Source: Novosphingobium endophyticum (GTDB lineage: Bacteria > Pseudomonadota > Alphaproteobacteria > Sphingomonadales > Sphingomonadaceae). From it: a DNA stretch of 64,000 nt. A program made the position numbers and the translations under genes. This document shows positions 1 through 10,505 of this stretch, piece after piece; positions within the stretch are counted from its first letter, which is position 1; each line of letters starts with the position of its first letter. Location of the stretch: positions 97,473 through 161,472 of the forward strand of contig NZ_BMHK01000006.1 of NCBI RefSeq assembly GCF_014640675.1, in the 5' to 3' direction. The notes beneath the pieces are model-generated. The model searched no databases. It worked only from the letters and a program-made list of their open reading frames with translations, and was not told the DNA's origin.

Positions 1-789
1 CTGGAAAGGCTGGTGGAGCGGCGACGCCGAGAAGTAGGTCGTCGGATCGCGTTCCAGCGATAGCGACTCCCAGTCCATCCGGTCGGGACCCCGGTATCCA
101 AGGTTGGGGCTCGAGAGGCTCATCTGCTCGGACCAGTCGAGGCTCTCCTCCGGCCGATTGCGCAGCTCCTCGCGATAAGCCGCCGACCGTCGGTCCTCCT
201 CCATTCGCCGGCGCCGGTGGTCCTCCGGCAGCTCGCGTCGGAAGTGGTTCAGCGCGAAGTCGGCAAGGCCGGCGAGATGGGTCTGCGACAGCAGCGGCGA
301 GAACGTCATGATGTCCTCGAACGCCTTCGACGAGGCGGGACGTTCGGGCCCGAACTGGCTGAGGTAGGCCGACACGCGCCCGGGTTCCGTCCTGCCCGCC
401 CGCAGCAGCAGACGGCGGATGGCACCCTCGAACTCGCCGACGCCCTCGTCCCAGGGGTTCGGCGCCTCCTCCTCATCGCGACGCCGAAAGCGCCCCATGC
501 GCTGGTGACGCACCTCGAGCTCCTGCAGCCAGCGCCCCGCATGCCCCACGATCATCGTCGAGATCGGGTTGGGCGTGTCGGCGATTGCGTTCTGCCAGAC
601 CTCGAACAGAGTCAGGAGATGAGGGAGCAGCCTGTGCGGCGTCGCCTCCAGCCGTCCGTCGATGTAGTGGAGGAAGCGCATCCAGAGCCGGAAGTCGTCC
701 GGCCATCCTAGCAGATCGGCGGCGCGGAGCCGCATGTCCCGGTCGGCGATGTCACCCGCCGACCCGTCCAGTACTCCTGGGTTCGGCAT
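1..789 (-). CDS. Partial protein of unknown function, runs off the left edge
   Basis: An open minus-strand frame runs without a stop from about 789 to the window edge and has no stop inside the window, so it is a fragment of a longer gene. The first possible ATG is at 787-789. The ~263 visible residues are soluble and rich in Trp, Arg and Glu, with stretches such as LLGWPDDFRLWMRFLHYIDG and, at the edge, YFSASPLHQPF. From memory, the SPL-x-x-PF stretch resembles the middle of very large predicted ATP-binding proteins of bacterial accessory islands. That is a weak impression and no P-loop is visible here. If correct, the N-terminal part was lost at the breakpoint near 790. Adjacent position against a truncated CoA-transferase supports a rearrangement. 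Function unknown. Confidence 0.5.
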   Translation of the reverse strand, partial: MPNPGVLDGSAGDIADRDMRLRAADLLGWPDDFRLWMRFLHYIDGRLEATPHRLLPHLLTLFEVWQNAIADTPNPISTMIVGHAGRWLQELEVRHQRMGRFRRRDEEEAPNPWDEGVGEFEGAIRRLLLRAGRTEPGRVSAYLSQFGPERPASSKAFEDIMTFSPLLSQTHLAGLADFALNHFRRELPEDHRRRRMEEDRRSAAYREELRNRPEESLDWSEQMSLSSPNLGYRGPDRMDWESLSLERDPTTYFSASPLHQPFQ

Positions 790-792
790 CGT

Positions 793-1620
793 GTGCTGCG
801 CCTCGTGGAAAATTACCCGGCCGCAGTTCTTCGGAAGCGCGGCATCGGCTGGGACGGCCTTTCCGCGATCAATCCGCGCCTCGTCATGCTGAGCGTCTCC
901 TGTTTCGGTGCGACCGGTCCCTATCGCGACCGTCCGGGCTCCGGCACCATTGGCGAGGGGTTTGGCGGCCTCACCTGGTTGACGGGGGAGGCGGACGGTC
1001 CGCCGATGCTGCCCTCCGTCGCGCTGGGCGATGCGGTGGGCGCGATGAGCGCAGTGATAGGCACGCTGACCGCGCTCTATTGGCGCGACCGCAATGGGCG
1101 GGGGCAACAGGTTGACGCCAGCCTTTTCGAGCCTGTCCTCCAGATCGTCGCCCACGCTGCCCAGCGCTGGGCGCCCGGCCATGCTCCCGAACGCTGCGGA
1201 TCGGACCTGCCCGGCGTGCTCCGCAACGTCTATACGACCGCGGACGGCCGCCATGTGGCCATTTCCGCGAGTACACCGCGACATCAGCGCGATCTCGTCG
1301 AGCTGGCCGGCGGCAATGAAGGCAGCGACGACGCGCGGGTAGCGGCATGGATCGCGATCCGGTCGCAAGCGGAGGTGGTTGCGACGCTGGTCGAGCGCCG
1401 CATCCCGGTCGCCCCCGTCAACAGTATAGAACATCTGCTCGCCGATCCGCATGTGCGGGATCGCGCGAGCCTGGCGCATGTCGTTGACGCGGCGCTGGGC
1501 GATCTCGCCATTGCCGCGCCCGCCCCGCGCTTGTCGGAGACGCCGGGCCGGCTCGGGGATCTCAACCCGGCGCTCGGGCGGGACGTGGAGGAGGCGCTGG
1601 CCCGGTGGACGGCGCGCTAG
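793..1620 (+). pseudogene. CaiB/BaiF family CoA-transferase, N-terminus missing
   Basis: The 275-residue frame matches the central and C-terminal part of family III CoA-transferases, which move CoA between carboxylic acids. It opens at LVENYPAAVLRKRGIGWD, which in full-length relatives (about 380-400 residues) lies roughly 100 residues in. The following INPRLVMLSVSCFGATGPY and GQQVDASLFEPVLQ stretches are typical. The missing part carries the N-terminal Rossmann-like region, so the product is unlikely to work, although a GTG at 793 could start a short protein. The break coincides with the end of the opposite-strand fragment at 1-789. The substrate cannot be told. Confidence 0.75.
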
Positions 1621-1839
1621 CTCCGGGATGGCGCTTTGCCGCACATCTGGGCGTGTCCGGCCCGGACGCCCCGCTGCACGCCGCCACCGCAGGGAGTATC
1701 GAGTCGCCCGTGAAGAATGCTGAAGCCCGCAGGAAAGCGTTGGCTTTTGAGGAATTGAAGTAATCGGATTTGCAAGGTTTTGGGGAAATCAGGCGAAAAG
1801 CTTGCGATTTTTCCGCGCCCATGCACGCGAGGGCTTTCC

Positions 1840-3320
1840 TCGGAAATCGGGCTGTGATTCAGTGCGCTGGACGACACACGATGAGGTTTGCCGATGCCGC
1901 CCAGGAAGCCCGCCCCGCGCAGCGATGAGCTGTTCCGCAGCCAGCTCGACAACATGATCGACATGGAACACGCGCTGGTGAAGCTGGCAGGGTTGATCGA
2001 CTGGTCGCGGTTCGATGAGGCGTACGGCGCTTCTATCACCAGTAGGGGCGTCCCGGCCTTCCAACGCGGCTGATGGCGGGGCTGCATTTGCTCAAGCACA
2101 TGGAGGGCCTATCGGACGAGGCGGTGTGCAAGCGCTGGGTGGAGAACCCGTACTACCAGTATTTCTGCGGCGAGCAGTACTTCCGGCACAAGCTGCCGCT
2201 CGACCGTTCGTCGATGACGCGCTGGCGGGGGCGGATCGGCCCTGACAAGCTCGAGCTTTTGCTGGCCGAGACGCTCAGCGTGGCGCTGCGCACCGATGCG
2301 GTGACGCCCCAGGCCTGCGAGCGGGTGACGCTGGACACGACCGTGCAGACCAAGGCGGTTGCCCATCCCACCGACAGTCACCTGTTGATGCGCGGTATCG
2401 AATGGCTCAACCGGTTGGCGAAAAAGCACGGCATCAAGCTGCGCCAGTCATTCCTGCGCGTGGGCCGCCGGGCGCGCCGCGATGTCGCGCGGTTGATCCA
2501 CGGGCGCGGTCACAAGCAGGCCATGCGCTGGGTGCGCAAACTGCGCACCTGGCTGGGCCGGCTCGACCGCGATATCGGCCGCAAGATCGCCGGGAATGAA
2601 GATCTCGAGGCCGCATTCGCCGTCGCCCGCGAGCGGGTGGCGAAGATCCTCACCCAGAAGGCTGGCGACACCGACAAGCTCTATGCCCTGCATGCCCCCG
2701 AGGTGGAATGCATCGCCAAGGGCAAGGCGAGGTCGCGCTACGAGTTCGGCGTGAAGACGTCGATTGCGGTCACCAACGCCCGCACCGCCGGCGGCCAGTT
2801 CATCGTCGGCATGCAGGCGCTGCCCGACAATCCCTACGATGGCCACACCCTCACCGGGCAAATCGAACAGGTCGAGCGGCTGACCGGCATCGCCGTTGAG
2901 CGGGCCTATGTCGATCGCGGCTACAAGGGCCACAAGCATGGCGGAAAGGCCAAGGTCTATATCGCCCACACCCGGGGCATCACGTCGCCCACGATAAAGC
3001 GGGAACTGCGGCGACGAAATGCCATCGAGCCGATCATCGGCCACACCAAGTCCGATGGCCTGCTCGAGCGGAACCACCTCGCCGGCGCCACTGGCGATGC
3101 CATCAACGCCATCCTGGTCGCCGCAGGCCACAATCTCAGGTTGCTCGTCGCATGGCTGAGCGCGCTTTTGCGCGCCCTGCTCGTAGCTTGGCTACCTGCC
3201 GCACAGCGGAAAATGGCCGCTGCCTGAACCTGGCAATGCCATCCGTACGGCTGAAGGGCGCGGGCTAACCGGCCCCATACGAACATCGCTTTGTTCACAG
3301 ACGACTCGCTAGCCATAGAC
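1840..3320 (+). mobile_element. IS5-family insertion sequence, degenerate; ends approximate
   Basis: A transposase gene of IS5 type (1894-3227) defines the element. The outer ends could not be fixed. A shared CTGTGA motif occurs inside the left flank (about 1852-1857) and, in inverted orientation, in the right flank (about 3297-3302), but no long terminal inverted repeat or target duplication is convincing by eye. The copy looks inactive because its transposase frame is broken. AT-rich sequence follows at about 3320-3360. Confidence 0.55.
1894..3227 (+). pseudogene. IS5-family DDE transposase, frameshifted with an in-frame stop
   Basis: The N-terminal piece (ATG at 1894, MPPRKPAPRSDELFRSQL...) reads to about position 2030. 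The frame then has to shift to continue as FYHQ, an in-frame TAG at 2043-2045, and GRPGLPTRLMAGLHLLKHMEGLSDEAV onward to 3227. That is one missing base near GGCGCTTC plus an amber codon. The downstream part from ATG 2073 (384 residues) keeps the likely DDE residues: LDTTVQTKAV, AYVDRGYKGHK and RRRNAIEPIIGHTK. The first piece stops at TGA 2071-2073, which overlaps the ATG at 2073, so re-initiation could make the large C-terminal part alone. An intact transposase is not encoded. Confidence 0.85.
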
Positions 3321-3359
3321 GAAAATTTTTCAATGAATTCTAAAATTCAATAGATTGAA

Positions 3360-3542
3360 TCACCGAGGCAATTTACTAATCCCTAAATAGTCACGCCGGG
3401 CACCCAACTGTGCGAAGACATCCTCCTGCGCAAGCGAAGGTGCAGGATCGGCCAGCGCTTCGTCAACGCTGGCCTTGAGCACGGCGTCGAGCGCCGCGTC
3501 CGCGCGCTCCGACGGGCGCAAGCTGATATCGTGGCTATGCAC
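3360..3542 (-). CDS. Antitoxin-like C-terminal remnant
   Basis: Sixty codons starting with GTG at 3542, immediately after and in the same frame as the TAG that ends the DUF2283 gene. The stretch LKASVDEALADPAPSLAQED followed by VFAQLGAR resembles the C-terminal tail of small type II antitoxins, where a DEALADPxPS motif followed by VFAxL is common. The N-terminal DNA-binding ribbon-helix-helix of such antitoxins is not obvious, so this may be a leftover of a second toxin-antitoxin gene or a read-through extension of DUF2283. No ribosome binding site is evident for the GTG. Confidence 0.4.
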   Translation of the reverse strand: MHSHDISLRPSERADAALDAVLKASVDEALADPAPSLAQEDVFAQLGARRDYLGISKLPR

Positions 3543-3758
3543 CTACGCCGCCCGCAGCCGCATCTGCGGCAATGACACCGTTTCCAGCTTGCTGAGATCG
3601 AGCTGGGTGGAAGCGTGTTCGATGTCCAGGCCGACGACGCGGCCTTCTGCGTCGAGGTCGGCATTGAGGCCATCGGCGATCACCCGCACTTCCACGCCGG
3701 TGCCGGCGGAAAGTTCGATGTAGAGACTGTCGGTTTCGGGGTAGTAATGCAGCTTCAT
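3543..3758 (-). CDS. DUF2283 family protein
   Basis: A 71-residue protein starting MKLHYYPETDSLYIELS, with LNADLDAEGRVVGLDIEHAS in the middle. This is the typical beginning and core of DUF2283: a short strand-rich protein with Y-x-x-E/D-x-D-S/A-LYI near the start. Its ATG overlaps the stop of the upstream DUF4258 gene (ATGA), so the two are translationally coupled. The DUF4258-DUF2283 gene pair is recurrent in bacteria and has been suspected to be a toxin-antitoxin-like module, with DUF2283 in the antitoxin position. That role is inference. It ends in TAG and is followed in frame by the 3360-3542 remnant. Confidence 0.75.
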   Translation of the reverse strand: MKLHYYPETDSLYIELSAGTGVEVRVIADGLNADLDAEGRVVGLDIEHASTQLDLSKLETVSLPQMRLRAA

Positions 3759-4009
3759 GGTTCATCCCTGACGAAATCGCGATCGGGAAAGGCGTTATGG
3801 ATGGTTTCGCCGTCCGCCAGTGTCACAACCCGCAAGATGCGCTCGCCCTCCAGATTTGGCAAGCGCACGGCGCCCCAGTGGCGGATACGCCCATCGTCCT
3901 GCACCATTGTGCGGATAGGATCGGCAACGACGGCTTCGCACATCTCCTGCGTCAGGTAAGGCCGCTTGCGCAGCACCTGCTCGGTAAAGTAGCGCGTGGT
4001 CCTGATCAC
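3755..4009 (-). CDS. DUF4258 family protein
   Basis: An 84-residue protein beginning at GTG 4009 (MIRTTRYFTEQVLRKRPYLT...). Features expected of DUF4258 are visible: a basic N-terminal helix, IRHWGAVRLPNLEGERILRV, and a C-terminal strand LADGETIHNAFPDRDF. The fold is thought to be small and RelE-like, but I cannot see catalytic residues that would prove an RNase. It is the first gene of a two-gene unit with DUF2283, overlapping by 4 bases. Placement next to a dead IS and antitoxin debris fits an accessory stress or defence module. No promoter element was recognised upstream. Confidence 0.7.
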   Translation of the reverse strand: MIRTTRYFTEQVLRKRPYLTQEMCEAVVADPIRTMVQDDGRIRHWGAVRLPNLEGERILRVVTLADGETIHNAFPDRDFVRDEP

Positions 4010-4020
4010 TCGGCCGCTCC

Positions 4021-4073
4021 CCCTCCACCATCCTTCGGATGGTCCCCCTCCCCGAGCAAGCTCGGGGAGGAAT
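4021..4073. repeat. Paired GC-rich hairpins downstream of uvrA
   Basis: Two adjacent palindromes lie just after the uvrA stop: ACCATCC-TTC-GGATGGT and CTCCCCGAG-CAAG-CTCGGGGAG. The second could fold in the uvrA transcript right after its stop, but no T-run follows it. A similar CCCCTCCTC palindrome type recurs at 53.3 kb, so this may be a dispersed repeat that also acts as a transcript end. Confidence 0.5.
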
Positions 4074-4075
4074 TT

Positions 4076-7036
<2,961 letters not shown>

Positions 7037-7047
7037 GGGGGCGGTAT

Positions 7048-7062
7048 GTTCCAGATTTGTTC
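7048..7062. promoter_or_regulatory. LexA (SOS) box upstream of uvrA
   Basis: The sequence reads GTTC-CAGATTT-GTTC on the plus strand, i.e. GAAC-N7-GAAC toward uvrA. This is an exact match to the alphaproteobacterial LexA direct-repeat operator GTTC-N7-GTTC. It lies 12 bases upstream of the uvrA ATG at 7036, where LexA would block transcription. It also supports choosing that start codon. Confidence 0.8.
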
Positions 7063-7183
7063 GCACCAATCAAGCGCGCCTGTCGCCAAAGATGGGATGA
7101 AAACGGCTCGTCGCAATGGCTTTGCATCACGCGCGCGAACGCGGCAAACACGGGCGCGAGGTTCAGGAAGGGTTGAAACAGTC

Positions 7184-7543
7184 ATGAGGCACGGGGCATT
7201 CTTGAGCGCTGCGGCGCTGGCCGTCGCGGTAACCTGCGCTCCGGCGCGGGCGGACGACCCATACGAGAAGCTCACCCCGGAAGAACTCGCCCGTGATCGC
7301 GAGACGATCCGCCGCCTGAACCGCGAACAGCTTGAATATGTCCGTCAGCGCGACGCGCAATATGCCGAGGGATGGCGCGCCTATGATCGTGCCCGGCACT
7401 CGTCCGGCTCGGACTCGGCTCGTCATCAGCAGCAGGTTCGCGCCTATGAGGCGGACCGCCGCCGCTACGAGCAGGCCATGGCCGAATGGCGCGACGACGT
7501 GGCCGCCTGCCGCGCCGGTTACTACGAGTATTGCCGCCGCTGA
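7184..7543 (+). CDS. Small secreted protein of unknown function
   Basis: ATG at 7184 gives 119 residues. The first ~23 form a signal peptide (MRHGAFLSAAALAVAVTCA then PARA-D). The mature part is charged and Arg/Tyr-rich, with LTPEELARDRETIRRLNREQ and a predicted helical, possibly coiled-coil, stretch ending in CRAGYYEYCRR. The two C-terminal Cys residues could form a disulfide in the periplasm. The gene is transcribed divergently from uvrA. The same frame stays open for kilobases upstream, but that part is only the antisense of uvrA. I do not recognise a family. Confidence 0.7.
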   Translation: MRHGAFLSAAALAVAVTCAPARADDPYEKLTPEELARDRETIRRLNREQLEYVRQRDAQYAEGWRAYDRARHSSGSDSARHQQQVRAYEADRRRYEQAMAEWRDDVAACRAGYYEYCRR

Positions 7544-7938
7544 CGGCGGTACACACCACCTCCCCCACTTCCCGCGAATGATCCATGCGCGCGCCCTGCC
7601 TTGCGCAGGACGCGGGCCGTCCCATCTTGCTTCCATTCACTTCCCACCGCCACGCAAGGGGCGTAATATTACAAATATAACGTGGTTAATGATTCACATT
7701 CGATAAACCACGGTTATATAAAAATTTTCTCAACTCACACCTTTCAAACACAACGAATCGCAGTGCTATTCTATTTCTACGACATAATATCGTATTATAT
7801 ATATAGTTCTGTATCTAACGCCTGTACCATCAGGTTCGTATTGCCACATCTCACTGGGTCGCATGGATTTTCCTGAATCTGCTTGTCACACGACTTGACG
7901 GAGAGGGTTCCGCATCACATGCAAAAGGGAGACTGACG
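7544..7938. other. Intergenic region with an AT-rich block
   Basis: No gene could be supported in these 395 bases. About 7665-7870 is strikingly AT-rich (runs such as ATAATATCGTATTATATATATAG) against the GC-rich background. It contains CGTGGTT and AACCACG as a 7-base inverted repeat around a ~21-base loop near 7680-7715. It may hold the promoter of the following UrcA-type gene or be a foreign scrap. A 64-codon open frame here (7682-7876) has no coding character. Confidence 0.5.
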
Positions 7939-8325
7939 GTGAACAGAATTCATGCCGCCGCAATCGCACTGGCCGTGCTTGCCACGAGCACGGCTTCGTC
8001 CGGTGATGTCGTGGTGAAGGACGCCAGCCTGGCGGACCTGCCCTATCGCGAAGTCCGTTTCAACGACCTCAATCTCGATAACCAGAAGGGTATCGACCGG
8101 CTGAATACCCGGATCGTCAGAGCGGTTCGGGAGGTCTGCGGCCGCGCCGACAACCGGTTGCTATCCCTGATGAGCGACATCCGCGATTGCCGCGACCAGT
8201 CGCTGCAGCGCGCCTTTACCGCCCGCGACGCCATTCTTGCCGCGCGGTTGGCCGCGCGCGGGCAACCGGACAAGCTGGCCGCGATCGGCGACTCCATCGG
8301 CATCGCGGCTGCCGGGACGCAGTGA
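7939..8325 (+). CDS. UrcA family protein
   Basis: GTG at 7939 behind GGGAGA gives 128 residues. There is a signal peptide (MNRIHAAAIALAVLATSTAS) and then a short domain with VRFNDLNLDNQKGIDRLNTR, IVRAVREVCG and a second Cys in IRDCRDQSL. This is the UrcA pattern (a D-L-L/N-L-x-x-x-x-G strand, helix, C...C pair), a family found widely in sphingomonads and caulobacters with no settled role. The two cysteines probably form a disulfide in the periplasm. It converges on hutC, which ends 24 bases away. Confidence 0.8.
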   Translation: MNRIHAAAIALAVLATSTASSGDVVVKDASLADLPYREVRFNDLNLDNQKGIDRLNTRIVRAVREVCGRADNRLLSLMSDIRDCRDQSLQRAFTARDAILAARLAARGQPDKLAAIGDSIGIAAAGTQ

Positions 8326-8349
8326 TCGCTTGCGCCTCCGCGCGAGAGG

Positions 8350-9072
8350 TCAGCCCCCTGGGGCGCTCCCGGCAGCAGCGCCCGAACGCCCGAACCGGGC
8401 GACGAGGTCGTAGACATCGCCCCTGAAATGCTGGCGGACGAAAGTGATGCTGTCCGCCCCGCGCCAGGTGCGGCGTTCGACGAGCAGGGTCGCGCTGCCG
8501 GCGGGAACGTCCAGCAGGCCGGCCACTTCGTCGTCCGCGCCTTCGGCGGCGATGCGGGTTTCGGCCTCGTCCCAGGGAACATGGCGCAGCAGCCAGGAGC
8601 CGGGCGCAAGGTCGTCGAACTCTACGGTCTCCATGGCGGGCACCGCCGCGAGGTCGACCTGGCGGTGCTCGACGGCAAAGGGGCTTCCGTCCGCAAGGTG
8701 CACGCCGTCCAGCGCAAGGACCCGTCTGCCGGTTCGCCCGAAAACCTCGGCCCGTGCCTCACGCACCTCGCGCCGGACAAGGCGGTAGCGGTGGACCTGC
8801 CCGCGCGCGGCGAGTTCCTCGGCAAGGTCGGGGATGTCGAGCACCATCGAATGGACGCGCGGGCGCGAAACGAAGGAACCGGCCCGCTTGCGGCGCTCGA
8901 TCAGGCCTGCCGCCGCGAGCGCCGAAAGCGCCTTGCTCACCGTCATGCGCGAACAGCCGAACCGCTCCATCAGTTCGAGTTCGGTCGGCAGACGTGCGCC
9001 GGGCGCGAGGTCACCCGACAGGATGCGCGCCTCGATCTCCGAGCGGATCTGCTGTCCCAGCGTCAGGGTCAT
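8350..9072 (-). CDS. hutC: Histidine utilisation repressor HutC (GntR family)
   Basis: 240 residues from ATG 9072. An N-terminal winged helix-turn-helix occupies about residues 5-70 (GARLPTELELMERFGCSRMT then VSKALSALAAAGLIERRK). A UTRA ligand domain follows, ending near FVRQHFRGDVYDLVARFG. HutC represses hut genes and is released by urocanate in studied species. The start overlaps the hutF stop (ATGA), so both are one transcript. The palindrome at 10442-10459 at the head of this transcript implies autoregulation. Confidence 0.93.
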   Translation of the reverse strand: MTLTLGQQIRSEIEARILSGDLAPGARLPTELELMERFGCSRMTVSKALSALAAAGLIERRKRAGSFVSRPRVHSMVLDIPDLAEELAARGQVHRYRLVRREVREARAEVFGRTGRRVLALDGVHLADGSPFAVEHRQVDLAAVPAMETVEFDDLAPGSWLLRHVPWDEAETRIAAEGADDEVAGLLDVPAGSATLLVERRTWRGADSITFVRQHFRGDVYDLVARFGRSGAAAGSAPGG

Positions 9073-10439
9073 CCGGCCGGCCGCCCGATCGCGCGGGCAT
9101 AGCGGGCGATGATGGCGTCCCTGTCCCGGTGCCGCCCGCCTTCGACCCACTTGCGGCCGCGTCGCCAGACGCAGTCGACGGCCCCGCGCCCGGCGGAGAA
9201 GATCAGGCTGTCGAGCACCCTGTCGCCGCTCCGCCCGATGATCGCCGGGTGATCGGCGGCGAGGCTCACGAGATCGGCCGACGATCCCGGCGCGAGCGGC
9301 GGCGGCGCGGCAAGCGCCTGCGTGCCGCCGCTCAGGGCGCTGTCGAAGAGGAAGCGCCCGGTCGAGCCGCCACGGGTCTGGCAATTGCGCCGGCGGTGGA
9401 CAAGGCGCTGGCCGTATTCGAGAAGGCGCAGTTCTTCGGTCATGTCGATCCTCACGTTCGAGTCCGAGCCTATGCCGAAACGGACGCCCTTCTCCAATGC
9501 CTCGACCGCGGGAAACAGGCCGTCACCAAGGTTTGCTTCGGTGATCGGGCAGAGACCGGCGACGGCGCCGCTTGCCGCGATCGCGGCAAGTTCCGCGCCG
9601 GTGACATGCGTTGCGTGGACGAGACACCAGCGCTCGTCGACCTCGGCGTTCGCCAACAGCCATTCGACCGGGCGCGCGCCGCTCCACGCCAGGCAGTCCG
9701 AAACTTCGCGCTCCTGCTCGGCGACGTGGATATGCACGGGGGCGCCCGGGACGAGCCGCACGACTTCGGCCAGCACTTCGGGCGTGACCGCGCGCAGCGA
9801 ATGCGGGGCGATGCCGAGCCGCGCGTCAGGAAGCGCGGCGAGGCATTCGCGCGAGGCATCGAGCAGGCGCGCGTAGCCGTCCATGTCCGAAACGAAGCGC
9901 CGCTGTTCCGGTACGGGCGGCTGCCCTCCGAAGCCCGACTGGGCGTAAAGCACCGGCAGCAGGGTCAACGCCAGCCCGGTTTCCCCCGCCGCCCCGGCGA
10001 GCGCCTCGCCCATTTGCGCGGGCCGGGAATAGGGGCGCCCGTGCAGGTCGTTGTGGAGGTAATGGAACTCGCCGACGCGGGTGAAGCCGGTCTCGAGCAT
10101 CTCCATGTAGGCGAGCGCCGCGATGGCGTACATGGCCTCGGGATCGAGCGCATCGACGAAACGGTACATCTCCGCGCGCCAGCTCCAGAAGGATTCCTCG
10201 CCCTGCCCGCGCATTTCGGTCAGCCCGGCCATGCCGCGCTGGAAGGCGTGGCTGTGCAGGTTCGGCATTCCCGGCAGGCCGATCGCGTGGGCCTCGTCGC
10301 GCGGCTCTCGCGGCACATCGCGGTCTATCGCCGAAACGAGGCCGTCGCGGATCGTCACGCGCGCATTGTCGGCCCAACCTTCCGGCAGGAGCAGGCTTTC
10401 GAAATGCAATGTCGCGTCCACGACGCTCTCCGTTCTCAC
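9069..10439 (-). CDS. hutF: Formimidoylglutamate deiminase HutF
   Basis: Converts N-formimidoyl-L-glutamate to N-formyl-L-glutamate and ammonia, using one metal ion. It is an amidohydrolase-fold protein with GMPNLHSHAFQRGMAGL (metal-binding HxH), HIHVAEQEREVSDC, LVHATHVTGAELAAIAASGA and GIGSDSNVRIDM near the C-terminal half. The longest frame starts at GTG 10439 (456 residues), but that leaves only 2 bases to the operator. A GTG at 10421 with GGAGAG just upstream is a better start, and the protein then begins just before ATLHFESLLLPEGW. It is the first gene of the hutF-hutC unit and works with HutG below in the two-step branch of histidine breakdown. Confidence 0.93.
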   Translation of the reverse strand: MRTESVVDATLHFESLLLPEGWADNARVTIRDGLVSAIDRDVPREPRDEAHAIGLPGMPNLHSHAFQRGMAGLTEMRGQGEESFWSWRAEMYRFVDALDPEAMYAIAALAYMEMLETGFTRVGEFHYLHNDLHGRPYSRPAQMGEALAGAAGETGLALTLLPVLYAQSGFGGQPPVPEQRRFVSDMDGYARLLDASRECLAALPDARLGIAPHSLRAVTPEVLAEVVRLVPGAPVHIHVAEQEREVSDCLAWSGARPVEWLLANAEVDERWCLVHATHVTGAELAAIAASGAVAGLCPITEANLGDGLFPAVEALEKGVRFGIGSDSNVRIDMTEELRLLEYGQRLVHRRRNCQTRGGSTGRFLFDSALSGGTQALAAPPPLAPGSSADLVSLAADHPAIIGRSGDRVLDSLIFSAGRGAVDCVWRRGRKWVEGGRHRDRDAIIARYARAIGRPAG

Positions 10440-10441
10440 CC

Positions 10442-10459
10442 ATAATGTCTATACATTAT
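10442..10459. promoter_or_regulatory. Palindromic operator between hutF and hutI, probable HutC site
   Basis: ATAATGT-CTAT-ACATTAT is a perfect 7-base inverted repeat around 4 bases, AT-rich in a GC-rich intergenic space of 66 bases. It lies between the divergent hutF-hutC and hutIHGU units next to a GntR/HutC gene. GntR-family HutC proteins bind TGTATA-like palindromes, and this half-site fits that style. It could control both directions at once. Confidence 0.75.
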
Positions 10460-10505
10460 TGTCCGCGCATGCCAAGATCGGTTTGCAGAGGAGCCTCCGA
10501 TTCTG

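Noticed and set aside
1620-1893. Short peptide VKNAEARRKALAFEELK between CaiB and the IS
   Set aside because: Eighteen codons from a GTG without evidence of a start signal; possibly the tail of a lost gene but not supportable.
7682-7876. 64-codon frame in the AT-rich block
   Set aside because: No ribosome binding site, no domain, and composition explained by the AT-rich DNA.
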